From Mesostigma viride (lineage: Eukaryota; Streptophyta; Mesostigmatophyceae; Mesostigmatales; Mesostigmataceae), in contig RPFO01000065.1 of assembly GCA_009746045.1 (NCBI GenBank), forward strand, positions 2,470,484-2,534,483: a stretch of 64,000 nt of DNA, written 5' to 3'. Shown here one piece after another: positions 63,345 to 64,000 of the stretch (position 1 is its first letter; the number at the start of each line of letters is the position of its first letter). The position numbers were made by a program, and so were the translations under genes. The notes under the pieces were generated by a model. It saw only the letters and a list, made by a program, of their open reading frames with translations, was not told the DNA's origin and ran no database searches.

Positions 63345-64000
63345 TTAGAGGTACACGGCTGCCTGCCTGCCTGCAGCGATGTCCATCTTTGATTCGCATT
63401 CCGTGAAGATGTAGGAAATGCAGTCCGTTGCTCCCTTCTCGACTCGCAGCGTGACCACCGATGCCGTGCCACGAAGGTCAAGGCCGCTCATGTACTCTGG
63501 ACCGGCACACGGCATATTAAGGTGACACGCCATCGTGAAGTTGTTGTTTAGCCACGTGGTAGGAGTCATGCCCTCACGGACACAGGACAAAACATTCCCT
63601 TGGTCACCGAACGCAGACAACAGATTGATCCACGCCTCCGTTGCGTTCGTACGGTATCCAGGCGCTAGGTTGGATCCGTTGATGTCGTATTGGTAGGAAG
63701 TCATACCATCCGCGATGTGATTGAACATCGTATTGCCAGATGCGTTGGTCACGTCCGCGCCGGCAGCAACCTGAATCGCCAGGAGTTTGCTGGCGGACGC
63801 GGAAGACAGCGACGCCTTGATGGCATAGGGAGTGCGAGTCCCGAGCGACTGTTTGGTAGACTGCCACGTCCGCCACTTGAAGGAGAGAGTTCCACCCTCG
63901 GCAAGCCTGGACGAGAAAATCTGGCCCACGATATCTTCTTGGAACCTGTACGTGTCGATGCTAAAGTGGATGTTGCTCAGTTCGAAACCAACCCCCGTTC
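63345..64000 (-). CDS. Major capsid protein, double jelly-roll type (C-terminal part, runs off window)
   Basis: Open from the right edge to TAA at 63,345, about 217 residues, no intron. It contains FELSNIHFSIDTYRFQED at the window edge, then a TLSFKWRTWQS strand and ASASKLLAIQVAAGADV. SYQYDINGSNLAPGYRTNAT plus EAWINLLSAFG resembles the loop-helix segment of polinton-like virus and virophage major capsid proteins, where a tag for the lysine/proline-bearing peptide precedes an alanine-rich helix. It ends with GLDLRGTASVVTLRVEKGA, a typical closing strand pair of these capsids. Assignment rests on pattern resemblance, not a search. The N-terminal jelly roll would lie beyond 64,000. Confidence 0.65.
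   Translation of the reverse strand, partial: TGVGFELSNIHFSIDTYRFQEDIVGQIFSSRLAEGGTLSFKWRTWQSTKQSLGTRTPYAIKASLSSASASKLLAIQVAAGADVTNASGNTMFNHIADGMTSYQYDINGSNLAPGYRTNATEAWINLLSAFGDQGNVLSCVREGMTPTTWLNNNFTMACHLNMPCAGPEYMSGLDLRGTASVVTLRVEKGATDCISYIFTECESKMDIAAGRQAAVYL

Noticed and set aside
51401-64000. Bacterial contamination or prophage, suggested by the bacterial-type Ig-like domains
   Set aside because: The block is continuous with LINE-rich algal sequence, lacks Shine-Dalgarno-like sites, has a capsid of the eukaryotic-virus double jelly-roll pattern, and is interrupted by an element whose gene B contains a GT-AG intron.

Overview
The window is nuclear DNA of a eukaryote, most likely a green alga (Chlorophyceae/Chlamydomonadales; a Haematococcus-like genome is a guess, not a demonstration). 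The evidence is GT-AG spliced genes with GC-rich codons, very long intronic microsatellites, several non-LTR retrotransposon families, and a short tract of plant/green-alga type telomere repeat (CCCTAAA) near 50.57 kb. No rRNA, tRNA or CRISPR array was recognised.

Three host genes can be assembled exon by exon with consistent splice phases. (1) 10,077-17,668 (+): a LYC1-like GNAT N-acetyltransferase in nine exons, whose third intron carries a GGTATA hexamer array of about 1 kb. (2) 26,578 to about 35,070 (-): a multi-pass TMEM8/myomaker-type (DUF3522, CREST) membrane protein, with a 2.5-kb array of 48-bp repeats in one intron. (3) 36,397-42,123 (+): an ABHD13/Bem46-type serine hydrolase in six exons, whose introns hold GGCT, GGTG and 39-bp arrays. 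A lone terminal exon of an unidentified gene lies at 8,629-8,859 (-).

Much of 1-8 kb, 19-26 kb and 42.8-50.4 kb is retrotransposon debris. I separate: a LINE with a YADD reverse transcriptase, whose 3' UTR contains (CATC)n and ends in a GTGCTCC/GGAGCAC hairpin plus a TTAA tail; ORF1-only 'half-LINE' elements that share only that hairpin and tail; a LINE with a CCHC finger and restriction-like endonuclease; and a LINE with a (TTAC)n tail. Three insertions have clear target-site duplications. The (CATC)n module has expanded to about 0.6 kb twice.

From about 51.4 kb to the right edge lies the most unusual region: a compact, intronless, all-minus-strand gene block resembling a polinton-like virus. 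It holds the C-terminal part of a double jelly-roll major capsid protein, a 56-residue ORF, a modular Ig-like plus LamG-like adhesin/fibre gene, a 169-aa beta-rich protein, a 58-aa ORF beginning MGGCFGK, and a 191-aa coiled-coil protein. The fibre gene is cut by an 8,545-bp DNA element (54,095-62,639) with 30-bp terminal inverted repeats and a 3-bp GGT duplication; removing element plus one GGT restores the frame at the junction. The element carries two divergent, repeat-rich genes with no transposase I recognise, separated by a cluster of long palindromes. The fibre gene also has a separate frameshift, so the viral copy is decayed.
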